This document shows positions 19,001-27,118 of a stretch of 64,000 bases of DNA, piece after piece. The DNA is from Litoreibacter roseus. GTDB taxonomy: Bacteria > Pseudomonadota > Alphaproteobacteria > Rhodobacterales > Rhodobacteraceae. The notes beneath the pieces are model-generated. The model ran no database searches. It was not told the DNA's origin and saw nothing but the letters and a program-made list of their open reading frames with translations. Position 1 is the first letter of the stretch. Each line of letters starts with the position of its first letter. Location of the stretch: positions 1 through 64,000 of the forward strand of contig NZ_BLJE01000002.1 of NCBI RefSeq assembly GCF_009811795.1, in the 5' to 3' direction. The position numbers and the translations under genes were made by a program.

Positions 19001-19005
19001 CGTCA

Positions 19006-19032
19006 GTGGGACACCCTTCCCCAACGAAGGGC
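19006..19032 (+). repeat. Left attachment site (27-bp core direct repeat)
   Basis: A perfect copy of the 27-bp sequence at 34244-34270. It begins GTGGGACACCC and contains the hairpin CCCTTC-CCCAAC-GAAGGG. It separates serB from the integrase side of the island, so it is the attL of the element. The sequence just outside the repeat differs at both ends, which sets the repeat at exactly 27 bp. Confidence 0.9.
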
Positions 19033-19090
19033 CCAAGTCATTGATATATTTCCTTTTATTTACAGTTACTTGATCGGTTTACGTTTTTGC

Positions 19091-19111
19091 CTTGTGTCTA
19101 TTTTGTGCCAA
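19091..19111 (+). repeat. Left arm-like integrase site
   Basis: A 21-bp sequence CTTGTGTC-NNN-TTTGTGCCAA that is repeated at 34119-34139 in the same orientation, differing only in the central three bases. Each copy holds two TTGTGYC half-sites 11 bp apart, one helical turn. The position just inside the core repeat fits an arm-type binding site for the tyrosine integrase. It overlaps the stop codon of the integrase gene. Confidence 0.6.
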
Positions 19112-20063
19112 AGAGGACATCTGTGACAGTTGGATCGTCCATTGCATGAGCATAGTATTTCATAACCGTTGCAACGTCTTTCCACCCCCCTCGGTCGGCG
19201 ACTGTCTTAGGGTCTATCCCAGCTTGTAACATCGTCGTAGCGAAACCATGGCGGCAACAATGCGGTGACAGCTTTGCAAGGCCAGCCCGTTCGATAACGT
19301 TGTTCCAAACCTGCCCTACACTTTCGCCAGAGGCATACTGAAAGACCAGATCATCAGGGTTTCGGTTTGATGGAATGTTTGCCAGCGCCGCTATGACTGG
19401 CGGAGAAAGGTGCGCGACACGCTCGCTGTCCACCTTCGTCTGGTTGATAATTGCAGTCTTTTGGAACAGTTCAACTGCACCCCATTTCAAGGAACAGGCC
19501 TCGCCTCGACGAGCGCCTGTTCCAAACATGAATAGGCACAGTGCAGCAAGGTGAAACAGATTATCGTCTACTGCTTGCGCGGCGAAAGCGTTTACCCAGT
19601 CCCTAGTGACTGGAGTTTTTCTCTTAGCTTTGACCTTGAACCGCCGCACTTTGATCGGTGCACACCATTCGAGTGCCGCCGCATAGTTGATAATCGCTTG
19701 CGCTGGCACGATTCCTTGACGGTTCAGGGTTGCGTTTGATGCTTTTGGATAGAGCTTTCGTGCCATTTGACGGATCGCTTCACCAGTGATCTTCGGAACG
19801 AGGGTGTCTTTCCAGTAATCCTCAATAGGCACCAAAAATCTCTCGTCTCGTTCGTCTTGCCGATAGGCTATCGCAGCCTGAGCAAACGTCAGCGCTGCAC
19901 CCGGTCCATCGAGATGACTTCGCCACGCCTTGTCTTGGATATCGGACGCGATCCTTTCAGCGATTTCTTTGTCCGTTGCTTCCGTAGAGCCTCGTAGTCG
20001 CCTGCCGGAGACGGTGCCACGGTAGTGCCAGATTTTGTTGCGCTTGTAGATCTTGAGCGGCAT
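19098..20063 (-). CDS. int: Tyrosine recombinase / integrase
   Basis: 321 aa. An N-terminal SAM-like DNA-binding part is followed by the catalytic domain. The first catalytic Arg is in GARRGEACSLKW, the HxxR box is PHCCRHGFAT, and the nucleophile Tyr lies in VMKYYAHA near the C-terminus. It should recombine the 27-bp cores for integration and, with a directionality factor, excision. The ATG at 20063 (MPLKIYK) is preferred; the earlier in-frame codons overlap the small DNA-binding gene at 19889-20233. The 3' end contains one arm-like repeat. Confidence 0.93.
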   Translation of the reverse strand: MPLKIYKRNKIWHYRGTVSGRRLRGSTEATDKEIAERIASDIQDKAWRSHLDGPGAALTFAQAAIAYRQDERDERFLVPIEDYWKDTLVPKITGEAIRQMARKLYPKASNATLNRQGIVPAQAIINYAAALEWCAPIKVRRFKVKAKRKTPVTRDWVNAFAAQAVDDNLFHLAALCLFMFGTGARRGEACSLKWGAVELFQKTAIINQTKVDSERVAHLSPPVIAALANIPSNRNPDDLVFQYASGESVGQVWNNVIERAGLAKLSPHCCRHGFATTMLQAGIDPKTVADRGGWKDVATVMKYYAHAMDDPTVTDVLFGTK

Positions 20064-20233
20064 TCCATCGCCTCCATAAACGCGACCACGTGATGGTCTA
20101 GCATAATGACTTTCTGCCCAATTTTGCAAAAGCATCCGAGCGACCGAACGGTATCGGAAACAAATCGAGGCGATGCGCCAAGCTCTTGCGCCAGCGCTTT
20201 GGGTGTCGTGTGCTTTGGTACTACCTGCATCAT
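19889..20233 (-). CDS. Small helix-turn-helix protein, excisionase-like
   Basis: 114 aa. The N-terminal half has an HTH-like pattern (TTPKALAQELGASPRFVSDTV) followed by a basic wing-like strand (KIGQKVIMLDHHVVAFMEAM). The C-terminal half is basic and rich in Ser and Thr. Genes of this kind commonly sit directly upstream of integrases in alphaproteobacterial islands and may encode recombination directionality factors. It overlaps the integrase start by 175 nt in another frame, which is large; the C-terminal part could be shorter than drawn. Its start lies 5 nt after the stop of the next gene upstream. Confidence 0.6.
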   Translation of the reverse strand: MMQVVPKHTTPKALAQELGASPRFVSDTVRSLGCFCKIGQKVIMLDHHVVAFMEAMECRSRSTSATKSGTTVAPSPAGDYEALRKQRTKKSLKGSRPISKTRRGEVISMDRVQR

Positions 20234-20238
20234 CTAAC

Positions 20239-20550
20239 TTAACCTCGCAGTATCTGGCTCTCTCGTGAACGAGCGCTATCGGCCGGGCACTCAATCAAGC
20301 TAACGATCTGCTTTCGCGTTAACAGCATGAGCCGACCGAGCTTGTAAAATTGACCGGTTTTATGTGCTTTGGAACGTATCAGCCGGGGCGACACATAGAC
20401 CCCAAAGCCTTGCAGTTCCTCGCTCCATGCTTCGGGGGTCTGTCCATCTGATAGTAAGTCAGGCATTGGCACCTCGGCTAAGTCGTAATCTCTTGCCAAT
20501 AAACCCGCACTTCGAGTAGCGTGTCTATATGTTTCCGAAAAATGTTGCAT
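20239..20550 (-). CDS. Small DNA-binding protein, excisionase-like
   Basis: 103 aa with no recognised name. The central pattern (GFGVYVSPRLIRSKAHKTGQ, then FYKLGRLMLLTRKQIVSLIE) resembles the winged-helix excisionase fold, where a short helix pair is followed by a beta wing. It is the first gene of the leftward integrase operon, divergent from the XRE regulator with only 34 nt between their start codons, so both are likely controlled from the same operator. Confidence 0.6.
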   Translation of the reverse strand: MQHFSETYRHATRSAGLLARDYDLAEVPMPDLLSDGQTPEAWSEELQGFGVYVSPRLIRSKAHKTGQFYKLGRLMLLTRKQIVSLIECPADSARSRESQILRG

Positions 20551-20568
20551 AATCGGAACATTCGTTCC
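20533..20568. promoter_or_regulatory. Palindromic operator between divergent island genes
   Basis: GGAAC-ATTC-GTTCC forms a perfect palindrome at 20555-20568. A second inverted pair TTCCGA (20533-20538) and TCGGAA (20553-20558) overlaps it. It fills the 34-nt gap between the leftward excisionase-like gene and the rightward XRE gene, so it is a good candidate for autoregulation by the XRE protein. Confidence 0.6.
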
Positions 20569-20584
20569 AAATCCGAGGTTCCAT

Positions 20585-21433
20585 ATGTCAAATTACAAAT
20601 TCATGAAGCGATCTAAGTCAGACCTAGCCGCCGCCGAGGCAGAGTTGGAAGCGGATCGAGAGCAAGAAGCTGAGCAGATGCGTTTCGGCCCGGCTGGGTC
20701 GGTTCATGCAAATCTGAAACAGTTTCGAATTCGCAACGGATACAAGAAACAAGATTTGGCGCAAATCATGGAGATCACTCCGCGCACTTACTACGCCTAT
20801 GAAGAAGGCAAACGTGCAATCCCTTCAACAGCCCTTGTGAAACTTGCTGCGCTGACCCGATGCGACCTCAATGAAATATTGCTTGGTCGCCCCGCACCAT
20901 CGAACCAGCAATCAATCCGAAAATCAGTTGATGATCTGAATGCGACTATTGAATTCCTTCATGCAGCTTATCCGAAGATGGATCTAGCGACCCGACTGGA
21001 GGTTGCGTGCTTTGTGGTCAAAAGTGATTGGCAAAATACGGTGCGGATGCACCCGGAAAACATCCGAGAGGCCGTCAAAGTCATAACCCGATATCGCTTC
21101 CACCCCGAAGAACTGCATGCCCCACCATGCCGGGAGGATTTTGACGAGCGGCAAGATCTGTACGAAGAAGCAATGGCAGAGTGGGAAGGCATAGTCGAAG
21201 AAGACATTGGGAAAAAGGTTTCAACCGATATGCGCTGGCCAAAATTTGACGGATGGGATGAGATGGCGTCGGCGATTGAAACGTTGGCTCAGGCGTGTGG
21301 CGCTCAAGTATACTGCTCGCAGAAGTACCAATACCTGAATGTCGAAGTTCAGAAGCGCGCTAACTCTCCAGAGAAAACTAAGGCTCTTCATATTATCGCC
21401 GACATCGTCGAAAAACTAACGGATCGCGGCTAG
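20585..21433 (+). CDS. XRE family transcriptional regulator
   Basis: 282 aa. After a charged N-terminal extension (about 40 residues) there is a clear HTH_XRE domain: LKQFRIRNGYKKQDLAQIM, then ITPRTYYAYEEGKRAIPS and LVKLAALTRCDLNEILLG. The remaining 170 residues match no family I can name. It is probably the island's master repressor controlling the divergent integrase operon. The start at 20585 has GAGG about 7 nt upstream; an ATG at 20603 is also possible. Confidence 0.82.
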   Translation: MSNYKFMKRSKSDLAAAEAELEADREQEAEQMRFGPAGSVHANLKQFRIRNGYKKQDLAQIMEITPRTYYAYEEGKRAIPSTALVKLAALTRCDLNEILLGRPAPSNQQSIRKSVDDLNATIEFLHAAYPKMDLATRLEVACFVVKSDWQNTVRMHPENIREAVKVITRYRFHPEELHAPPCREDFDERQDLYEEAMAEWEGIVEEDIGKKVSTDMRWPKFDGWDEMASAIETLAQACGAQVYCSQKYQYLNVEVQKRANSPEKTKALHIIADIVEKLTDRG

Positions 21434-21515
21434 TCGAGGCTTCGAATACGGTTAGCGGAGCGCAGGAACACGTGAACGAGCCGAACTCAGTTAACTGGCG
21501 TCAGTTCAGCCGAGC

Positions 21516-21776
21516 CTACCAAAAGTAATGGTGCGGCTTCCGGCTCACAGGCCATGCCAGGTTGTCCGGGTCAATGCCTTTCAGCAGTTCACGTTCCCTC
21601 TTTCTTTCCGCACGTCGTGAAGGGCGTATATGGTGAAGCTTGTCGTGCCAACGGGGGTAATTTTGAAGCCAGCGCAAATCTTCAGCTTTGACCTTGAGGC
21701 GGCGCTCAAGCCCTTTGGCTGAATAGCCCTTGTTTCGGCCCTTAAGGCGCGACCGTTTTCGTTTGTAGTGGGCCAT
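21516..21776 (-). CDS. Small highly basic protein, function unknown
   Basis: 86 aa starting MAHYKRKRSRLKGRNKGYSA and very rich in Lys and Arg, ending in HHYFW. No domain is recognised. The strong charge suggests nucleic-acid binding. The ATG at 21776 is preferred over 21791. It stands alone between the XRE gene and the defence-like cargo, convergent with the XRE gene. Confidence 0.55.
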   Translation of the reverse strand: MAHYKRKRSRLKGRNKGYSAKGLERRLKVKAEDLRWLQNYPRWHDKLHHIRPSRRAERKRERELLKGIDPDNLAWPVSRKPHHYFW

Positions 21777-22241
21777 GATTTGGCCTTTCATACAGGTTCG
21801 TGACTACATGGCGTTCTCCAGTTTTGTTGTTTTCGATCTGCACTGCTGTGCCGAGGACCGGACAGCCGCACTGCTTATGGGGCTGTGCAAAATTGCGCAA
21901 GAGATAACGGCGCAGCATAGCTTACCAGTCGACTGCTCCATAACGTCGAACCGACAGCATATCTTCTTTCTTAGATGTGCCTCCTGCCAGAAAGATTGAC
22001 TATGACATGATAGGCCGGTTGCTACTCGCAGGATGCTCTCAGGTGCTGAACGTCCCATCGCTTGTCTCGGCCGTTCGGCACAAGTGACTTCAAAATTTCT
22101 GCGTGTGAGGTGCAATCTTCATAAAATGAACATTCAAAGGGTGTTGAGTGGTGGTTTGGAAAAAATCTGATAGAAGCATGCCTACTGGGTATTGATCAAG
22201 GAAAACGATGATCCTCCCATGTCGGTGAAAGGTCTAAGAGA
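21777..22241. other. Gene-poor stretch before the cargo genes
   Basis: About 465 nt without a convincing gene. Short open frames exist on both strands but lack typical composition and a ribosome-binding site. It should contain the promoters of the leftward basic-protein gene and of the rightward ParB-like gene. The segment near 22150-22200 is AT-rich. Confidence 0.5.
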
Positions 22242-23396
22242 ATGAACTGGGATAGTGTAGTTGGGGTAGCTGATTCAACGCTGGTGAAGGCAGACTTGCT
22301 TTGCTTCGATACCAGCAATCCCCGGTTCACACCGGACAAGCGCCCTGAGGATGGAACAAATCTTGCAATAGTTCGGAAATTGGCAAGCTCAGCCGATTTG
22401 GCCGAGCTGGTGCAATCCATTGCGACCAGTGGATACATAAACATTGAACCTTTGATCGTCGTGGCAAGTTCAGACTGTCTTCGAGTTCTTGAGGGCAACC
22501 GTAGACTGGCTGCGATCATGTGTTTGAGAGATCCAGAGTTTGCCAGATCTGCTGGTGTCAGTCTCCCGGAGTTTGAAAAAGCGAAAGTGCTGGCATCCAC
22601 CGATATGATTTTGGTGTACCGTGTAGAGCGCGAGGAGGACGCGCGAGATCTAATCGGTTTCAAACACATAAATGGCCCTCAGTCTTGGGACGCCTATGCT
22701 AAAGCAAAATTTGCGACCAAATGGCTGGATGATGAAAAGCAACTATCGGCCGATGGAAAAGAGTCTCTAAGCCTCAACGACATAGCGAATAGGATGGGGG
22801 ACAAGCATGCAACAATCTTTCGCATGGTCACTGCCTACTATGTGCTCGATCAGGCAGAAACTGAAGAAGTATTCAGCGTAGATGACCGCGCCAAGAAAGC
22901 ATTCAGTTTTTCGCATCTCTACACTGGATTGTCATACGTAGAGTTTACTGATTACCTAGGAATGCCTCGTCCACAAAGGGCAGAAGACCCCTCCACCAAT
23001 CCAGTTCCTCACAGCCACATTGATAACCTTAAAAACTTGCTACACTGGCTCTACGGCTCTCAAAAAGAGGAGCTGCAACCGTTAATCAAGAGCCAAAATC
23101 CAGATTTGGGCTTATTGAGAGAGGTCTTAAAATCAAAAGCCGCCACGCGTGAACTAGAAGAGCGTGTCAGTCTTGCGGACGCACTAGTCACGGCAACACC
23201 CAAAGACGTTCGTTTTTCACGGCATATTTTGGCCGCAAACAATGAACTGCTGAAAGCCCTCAATACCCTAGATGGGTTTGATCCGGAAAGTCAGTCTGAA
23301 CTTGAAGAGATTGTAGAATCTGCCGCTAAGCGAGCAATTAGCATTCGAAGCTCAGTCCGAGCCGCAATTGAAGACATTAACGGCGTGGTTGAATAA
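22242..23396 (+). CDS. ParB/Srx-fold domain protein (cargo gene 1)
   Basis: 384 aa. The N-terminal third resembles the ParB/sulfiredoxin fold: IVRKLASSADLAELVQSIA, then GYINIEPLIVV and the nucleotide-binding VLEGNRRLAA. ParB-fold proteins of this kind, outside partition systems, are often linked with DNA modification or defence and can hydrolyse nucleotides. The centre has an HTH-like stretch (SLNDIANRMGDKHATIFRMV) as in ParB, and the C-terminus is helical. The next gene starts 4 nt downstream, so the two probably act together. There is no ParA partner, so plasmid partition is unlikely. Confidence 0.72.
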   Translation: MNWDSVVGVADSTLVKADLLCFDTSNPRFTPDKRPEDGTNLAIVRKLASSADLAELVQSIATSGYINIEPLIVVASSDCLRVLEGNRRLAAIMCLRDPEFARSAGVSLPEFEKAKVLASTDMILVYRVEREEDARDLIGFKHINGPQSWDAYAKAKFATKWLDDEKQLSADGKESLSLNDIANRMGDKHATIFRMVTAYYVLDQAETEEVFSVDDRAKKAFSFSHLYTGLSYVEFTDYLGMPRPQRAEDPSTNPVPHSHIDNLKNLLHWLYGSQKEELQPLIKSQNPDLGLLREVLKSKAATRELEERVSLADALVTATPKDVRFSRHILAANNELLKALNTLDGFDPESQSELEEIVESAAKRAISIRSSVRAAIEDINGVVE

Positions 23397-23400
23397 AAAG

Positions 23401-24381
23401 ATGCCACTAGAACCATTGTTGACGCCTTCACTCGCGACTTCGTCGTCCGAAAAGCTTGACTGGCTGGAATTCACGGCCTTCTTATCATCCAGCGGTGTTG
23501 CCCGATTGGATGTTCTGGTCTCGGCGCTGGACCAACAGGAAGAGGAGCAAACAGAGGATTTCGGCGAAGAGGATCGTCAAAAAGAGGCTATAGTGGCCGA
23601 GCTTGAGAATGAGTTTGACTATAGATCCCAAGCACTTGGAGAAGAATATCCTTTTCTCCTCTCCGACGACGCGGAAGAGCTTCATCTAGTCAGAAGCTGG
23701 GAAGACCAAAGAGCAGTATTTTATTTCGTATGTCTGTTGTCATCTCATCTGGTGAACTCACCGTTTGTAACATTTGACATTAGTACAGGCATGATAACGA
23801 GGCTTCGGAACGAAGTTTTCCAAATTGTTTCGACGTTAGCAATGGCAGGGGTATCGCTGGGTCCTTCCGTTAGCATTGGATGGCCACGCAACAGCGATGA
23901 AACGATACTTGAAGTCCTTCGCCGTGCATCAGCAGGGCACGCTGGATTCAACGCTAGAGCTGCGGCGCATCCAGAAGTGGCGAACCCTCATGACAAAGAT
24001 GGTGGAATGGACGTCATTTCTTGGCGTTCAGCCTATCGTCCACCACCATTGAATTTGTATTTTGGACAAGTTGCAAGCGGTGCCGACTGGAAGGGTAAGT
24101 CTGCAGCGAACAAAGCAAAATCGTTCAAAGCAAAATTCATAGAATTGGGTCCGCTTGGCAATGAAGACTACACAACACTGACCCCACTTAGAATTGCAGA
24201 CGAGCCCCTGTGGAAGCGCGAACATGCAGACCACGGATCAATTGTTGATCGAACCATGCTGCCAACTCTCGCGTACAGTGGGATGCAGTTGGCAGCTGAT
24301 GGTGTGATGGTTGACGAAGCGGAAAACCTCCCGACAGTATTGCAATGGGTAGCTGATTATCGGACCGAAGCGCTTTCATAG
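23401..24381 (+). CDS. Uncharacterised protein with a PD-(D/E)XK-like motif (cargo gene 2)
   Basis: 326 aa, no named family. The first third is acidic with a run of Glu and Asp. In the C-terminal half, DKDGGMDVISWR followed about 15 residues later by FGQVASGADWKGKS looks like a restriction-nuclease core (Asp, then a Gln/Lys strand), as in several PD-(D/E)XK variants. The ATG at 23401 lies 4 nt after the ParB-like stop; an ATG at 23368 overlapping that gene is also possible. Its 3' end overlaps the convergent methylase gene by 25 nt. Nuclease function is an inference from the motif alone. Confidence 0.6.
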   Translation: MPLEPLLTPSLATSSSEKLDWLEFTAFLSSSGVARLDVLVSALDQQEEEQTEDFGEEDRQKEAIVAELENEFDYRSQALGEEYPFLLSDDAEELHLVRSWEDQRAVFYFVCLLSSHLVNSPFVTFDISTGMITRLRNEVFQIVSTLAMAGVSLGPSVSIGWPRNSDETILEVLRRASAGHAGFNARAAAHPEVANPHDKDGGMDVISWRSAYRPPPLNLYFGQVASGADWKGKSAANKAKSFKAKFIELGPLGNEDYTTLTPLRIADEPLWKREHADHGSIVDRTMLPTLAYSGMQLAADGVMVDEAENLPTVLQWVADYRTEALS

Positions 24382-25265
24382 CGGGAAGACGAGGGCGTGA
24401 TTAGAATTTCCGCTTCTTTTCGCTTCTTTTGAAGGCTGTAGTTAACAGCAATAGACCGCATATTCTGATCTGAATAGACTTGACGGATAAGAGGATGATC
24501 ATCGTAGCTGAGCACCCATTTTGTCATCCTACCTGACGTAAGCATATCACTAAGTGCTACATGCTTGTCTTCTCCCATGGCGTTGAGATAGAGGCGATCA
24601 CCAGCTTTGACGTACGGGGGGTCAATGAAGTAAAACGATGAATTTGGGTCCAGCGTTCGTCTCGACCTGTCGAGAAAAGGCAAAACATCAAGATTCGAAA
24701 TTTTGATACGGTCGCTGTTTTCGCCAATCCACCTGACTCGCTGACTAAGACCTTCTCTATTAAAGCGAGCGTCGATTTTCCATTTCCCCGTCTGATCATA
24801 GCCGCCGATAGGTCCAGCCTTTGAAACAATGCCTGAACGGGTCGTCCGATTTAGATAAAAGGAGGCAAACCCCAGATCAAAGTCGTAGTTCGAGCTGGTC
24901 TTGTCGGTCGAGATCCTACTCTGTACGTGCCATTCATCCATAGTCAAAGGTACAGACTGTATTCTCTCGATGAACCGCTCGTTTTCGGATAGCATTGCGC
25001 GCCAAGCGGAGTAAATACGGACATCGGCATCGTTAAGATGAAGACAGTCAACGTAACCGTCTGCAAGGAGGTTTACTGCAGCGCCTGCTCCACCGCAAAA
25101 CGGCTCGAGAAAAGTTATGCGACTGTCGTCGAAACACTTCGCAAGGTGATCGGCAAGGAAGCCACTTAGAAAGCCTTTGCCACCGGGATACCGAAACGGT
25201 GACACAGCATTCTGAGTGTGCCTGTGAGGGAAATCCCGGATGTTGATCGCTTTTAGGTCTTGCAA
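24357..25265 (-). CDS. D12-class N6-adenine DNA methyltransferase (cargo gene 3)
   Basis: 302 aa of the Dam/D12 class. The motifs in order are SPFRYPGGKG near residue 22, FLEPFCGGAGAAVNLL for AdoMet binding at about 53, and the catalytic YFIDPPY at about 195. Target-recognition residues lie between, so specificity cannot be read by eye. The opposite orientation to flanking nuclease-like genes on both sides is common in type II restriction-modification loci. It overlaps the end of cargo gene 2 by 25 nt and is divergent from the Mrr-like gene with a 232-nt gap. Confidence 0.9.
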   Translation of the reverse strand: MQDLKAINIRDFPHRHTQNAVSPFRYPGGKGFLSGFLADHLAKCFDDSRITFLEPFCGGAGAAVNLLADGYVDCLHLNDADVRIYSAWRAMLSENERFIERIQSVPLTMDEWHVQSRISTDKTSSNYDFDLGFASFYLNRTTRSGIVSKAGPIGGYDQTGKWKIDARFNREGLSQRVRWIGENSDRIKISNLDVLPFLDRSRRTLDPNSSFYFIDPPYVKAGDRLYLNAMGEDKHVALSDMLTSGRMTKWVLSYDDHPLIRQVYSDQNMRSIAVNYSLQKKRKEAEILITPSSSRYESASVR

Positions 25266-25497
25266 TTTGGGCCGCCGGTCATTGTCTGGTTGCTACCAGT
25301 ACCCAGTTTAGGCGTGTCCGGCAATATAGCTGTCAAGCAAATTCGCTGCGGCACGCACACGTGTTGGTCGACGTCATGAGCGTTGGCAGCATCAAACACC
25401 TGCTAAGGGTTGGCTATTGGGACGCTTTGCGCCTCTTTCCTCGCGCGCGTAGGGATGACAAGGTGCATATATACCGACGGTACTCAGGAGCAAATTA

Positions 25498-26505
25498 TTG
25501 GGCGGAATTTCAGGTCATAGACAGTATTTTGTCGATAGTTTCATTGAAATCGTTGGCTACAAGACAGGAATTTTGCTTAGTCAGTCGCAGCTTTTTAGGC
25601 TGCTTGATGAGATTGGCGATTTTCGTGCTCGCTTGGAGCCTGATGGAGATAAGGGAGCGCGCCTACATTCGACTGAGGTCGAAGAGGTGACAGCGTTCCT
25701 GCTCCACCGCGTAGGGAACACGGCGACGCCCAGCACTATGAACTCGCATATCGCTCTGCACCACAAATACAAAGGTGACGAGGTAGCTTTCGCCTGCTTC
25801 ATGTCGGTATCAGAATTATTTGTCGAATTCCTAAATAGCGCGACAACCCAAGCGCGAAAATCACCACCGAAGTCAGGTAAATTAGACCCATCAGACTTCA
25901 TCAAGCGGGCGTTCGACAAGCACGGTTCTACCGGCGGGGAAATGGCGTTGGAAATGATTTATGGTGTAAATAGCGATATGCATCGCTCACCATGGGGGCA
26001 AATCCGAAATGTAGATTGGGTCGATACGGTCGAGCTGAAATCGTTGTTCCAAAGTGAGGCACTGGAAGCCAGCTATGGAAGCTTCTTCGATCAAAGGTTT
26101 ATCGACTATCTGCATCAGAATTTTGGTGAAATAGGAGACATCCACTGGCGCAAATTTGAAGGTCTGACGGGCGAGTACTTTGAAAGAGAAGGCTTTCAAG
26201 TGGACGTTGGACCAGGTCGCAATGATGATGGTATCGACTTGAGAATTTATCGCGACGAGCCAACCAAGAACGATCCTGCACTCATCATCGTTCAATGCAA
26301 AAGACAGAAAGCCAAGATAGATAAAGCGCTGGTAAAATCAGTGTATGCGGATGTACTGCACGAAAAAGCTGAGTCTGGTTTGATTGTTACCACTTCCAGT
26401 TTGTCGCCGGGTGCTGCACTAATGCGCAATGCGCGTGGTTACCCTGTTGCCGACGCAGATCGCGAAACGCTGAGAGAGTGGATTCACAAAATGCGAACTC
26501 AATAA
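25498..26505 (+). CDS. Mrr-like restriction endonuclease (cargo gene 4), TTG start
   Basis: 335 aa. The C-terminal third is an Mrr_cat domain: FEGLTGEYFEREGFQVDVGP, then NDDGIDLRIY with the catalytic Asp, and ALIIVQCKRQ with the QxK motif, followed by GLIVTTSSLSPGA. The N-terminal 200 residues are an unassigned helical region. There is no in-frame ATG after the upstream stop at 25456; TTG at 25498 with AGGAG at 25486-25490 is an excellent start. It could be the partner of the adjacent adenine methylase, or a separate nuclease that cuts modified DNA. Confidence 0.85.
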   Translation: MGGISGHRQYFVDSFIEIVGYKTGILLSQSQLFRLLDEIGDFRARLEPDGDKGARLHSTEVEEVTAFLLHRVGNTATPSTMNSHIALHHKYKGDEVAFACFMSVSELFVEFLNSATTQARKSPPKSGKLDPSDFIKRAFDKHGSTGGEMALEMIYGVNSDMHRSPWGQIRNVDWVDTVELKSLFQSEALEASYGSFFDQRFIDYLHQNFGEIGDIHWRKFEGLTGEYFEREGFQVDVGPGRNDDGIDLRIYRDEPTKNDPALIIVQCKRQKAKIDKALVKSVYADVLHEKAESGLIVTTSSLSPGAALMRNARGYPVADADRETLREWIHKMRTQ

Positions 26506-26547
26506 CCGACCCTTCAACAACACATCCAACACATCGATGGCGAATAA

Positions 26548-27084
26548 ATGAACACGGTATTCTCTACATTTCCGCGAACAGAAGCCCCTCCCAGCTTCGT
26601 CTCCGATGTATACAATGCCTTTCACGCCCACGACGGTCATATCGCAACTGAAAATCTCGACAAGGGGCTGACCAGCGACCAAGTTCTTGAGATCGTGCGG
26701 CCTGATCTGGTTTCACTGGGTTTTCTGGTCGAGTCCGGCAAGACAAGGCCGCAAAAGCTTCAACGGCCGGTCTTCTTTGGCGAGAATGCTGTTCCCTCCT
26801 TGCAATATGAGGTGGACGCTTGGCATCCACAGTGGCGTGTGGGACTAGAAGTAGAAGCAGGGCGCGCCAAAATGGGGAATGCCATTTACCGCGATTTGAT
26901 CCAAGCGTTGGTGATGGTTGAGCTCGAATACTTGTTCCTCGCCGTACCGTTGGCATACAAGTACAAATCAGGCGGAAAAACTGTCCGCAGCAAAGATTAT
27001 GAGCATACAGTGTCGGTCGCTGAAGCTCTGTATGGGCACTCAAGAATAGTGATGCCCTTTTCATTGTGCGTGATCGGCTACTAA
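26548..27084 (+). CDS. Restriction-nuclease-like protein (cargo gene 5)
   Basis: 178 aa. The segment YEVDAWHPQWRVGLEVEAGRA, followed by YRDLIQALVMVELEYLFLAV, fits the beta-strand and helix core of PD-(D/E)XK enzymes of the BglII/BamHI type (Asp, then ExE). The protein is short and no target-recognition domain is apparent. It follows the Mrr-like gene by 42 nt in the same direction and is the last cargo gene before the convergent mob gene. Confidence 0.6.
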   Translation: MNTVFSTFPRTEAPPSFVSDVYNAFHAHDGHIATENLDKGLTSDQVLEIVRPDLVSLGFLVESGKTRPQKLQRPVFFGENAVPSLQYEVDAWHPQWRVGLEVEAGRAKMGNAIYRDLIQALVMVELEYLFLAVPLAYKYKSGGKTVRSKDYEHTVSVAEALYGHSRIVMPFSLCVIGY

Positions 27085-27118
27085 AACGCGACGCACCCGG
27101 CAAGTCGTAGGTTCGCTG

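Noticed and set aside
21804-22115. 103-aa minus-strand frame in the gene-poor stretch
   Set aside because: Sequence resembles translated intergenic DNA, with no ribosome-binding site and no partner gene.
24408-24431. Tandem CGCTTCTTTT repeat
   Set aside because: It is explained by the Lys-rich C-terminal codons of the adenine methylase.
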